This document shows, one piece after another, positions 4,668 to 5,192 of a stretch of 5,192 nucleotides of DNA; within the stretch, counting starts at the first letter, position 1; each line of letters starts with the position of its first letter. The position numbers and the translations under genes were made by a program. The stretch is from Methanoregula sp. (lineage in GTDB: Archaea > Halobacteriota > Methanomicrobia > Methanomicrobiales > Methanospirillaceae), in NCBI GenBank assembly GCA_028705545.1, contig JAQWDG010000139.1:1-5192 (forward strand). Reading direction: 5' to 3'. The notes beneath the pieces are model-generated. The model was given only the letters and a program-made list of their open reading frames with translations, searched no databases and was not told the origin of the DNA.

Positions 4668-5192
4668 TGGCAGACCGCACGTGTATTGTTGCCGGTGCGA
4701 TGCTTGCGATCGGCATCGTTCTTACTGCACTGATCGTCACCGGGACCCTGGCGTTCCCGGGAAAAACCGTGCACTGGGAGATCCCCAACGGAATCCCACA
4801 GGGAGTGTCTGGTGCCGGCGAAGCTCCACCGTCCCAGGGAACGGCATTTCTTTCACTCAACGCATCCCCGAAACGGTACTCGCCGTTCATGTCGTCGACA
4901 ATCGGGATCGGGATCGAACCGGTTGCCACCGGTTTTGACAAAAACACTGCCGTCTTTGTCTGGAACACCACGTACGGGCGGTTCGCAGACTGGAACCAGT
5001 CCACATACAAGGTAACGGAATGCAGCCGGCAGTGCCGGAACAATGGCGAAAAACTCTACTGGACATTTTACGATATGCCCGGGGATGATGCAATACCGGT
5101 TGTTATTACGGTAACCGCCCTGGACAAAAAGAACGGCAGTACAATCGCAGGCTCCTCGCTGACGCTCACCTGGGAGCGGTTCGATAACAGGA
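4667..5192 (+). CDS. Exported or membrane-anchored protein of unknown function, N-terminal 175 aa (3' end beyond window)
   Basis: I do not recognise this gene. The visible part starts MADRTCIVAG and has one hydrophobic segment at about residues 7-30 (signal peptide or signal anchor). A Gly/Pro-rich linker follows (about 31-60). The strand-rich domain from about 61 contains YSPFMSSTIGIGIEP, FVWNTTYGRFADWN, KLYWTFYDMPGDD and IPVVITVTALD, and continues to the window edge. Alternating hydrophobic residues suggest an Ig-like beta-sandwich outside the cell. The C119-x3-C123 pair may form a disulfide or bind metal, and there are four sequons (N65, N100, N110, N156). ATG at 4667 is chosen because GGGTGA (4655-4660) lies 6 nt upstream and an in-frame stop at 4658-4660 closes the frame. 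The gene is transcribed divergently from exported protein B and shares the inverted-repeat promoter element with it, suggesting common control. Confidence 0.8.
   Translation, partial: MADRTCIVAGAMLAIGIVLTALIVTGTLAFPGKTVHWEIPNGIPQGVSGAGEAPPSQGTAFLSLNASPKRYSPFMSSTIGIGIEPVATGFDKNTAVFVWNTTYGRFADWNQSTYKVTECSRQCRNNGEKLYWTFYDMPGDDAIPVVITVTALDKKNGSTIAGSSLTLTWERFDNR

Noticed and set aside
4100..4774. A 224-codon minus-strand open frame covering exported protein B and the intergenic region
   Set aside because: It spans the inverted repeat and both promoters, and the product has no coherent fold pattern. Exported protein B in the other frame is supported by homology to A.
1..5192. CRISPR array, tRNA, rRNA, insertion sequence or prophage
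   Set aside because: No regularly spaced direct repeats, no tRNA-like cloverleaf, no transposase motifs or terminal inverted repeats with target duplications were seen.

Overview
The window looks like chromosomal DNA of a methanogenic archaeon, most likely from the Methanomicrobiales (Methanoregula-like). The grounds are GC-rich codons, GGAGG/GGTGA-type ribosome binding sites, A/T-rich archaeal TATA boxes 20-30 bp upstream of apparently leaderless starts, Thr/Asn-rich secreted proteins and membrane-tethered winged-helix regulators. The species is an inference. No tRNA, rRNA, CRISPR array or insertion sequence is visible.

Layout. (1) Positions 1-1317, minus strand: an ABC exporter operon, an ATPase (1317 to 400) followed by a permease (400 to beyond base 1) with a 1-nt TAATG overlap. 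(2) 1318-1640: a divergent intergenic region with a promoter on each strand and a strong GC-rich inverted repeat in the ABC leader. (3) 1641-3066, plus strand: a secreted beta-sandwich protein ('exported protein A') and a membrane-anchored double winged-helix regulator ('regulator A'). (4) 3067-3090: a hairpin between convergent genes. (5) 4343 to 3079, minus strand: a second copy of the same two-gene unit, 'exported protein B' and 'regulator B', with an ATGA overlap. (6) 4344-4666: a second divergent promoter region with an 18-bp inverted repeat (16/18 match). (7) 4667 to the window end, plus strand: the first 175 residues of another exported or membrane-anchored protein of unknown function.

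The main point of interest is the tail-to-tail inverted duplication of an 'exported sandwich protein + membrane-tethered tandem-wHTH regulator' module. All four outward promoters carry a TTGTGC(C/G) element just upstream of a TATA-like box, and in the 4344-4666 region the element is part of the 18-bp inverted repeat. A testable model is a paired membrane-to-promoter sensing system: the exported protein or the regulator's external segment senses something at the cell surface, the cytoplasmic wHTH pair binds the shared element, and the local exported proteins and ABC exporter are the regulon. That functional link is inferred; the duplication and the repeats can be read directly from the sequence.
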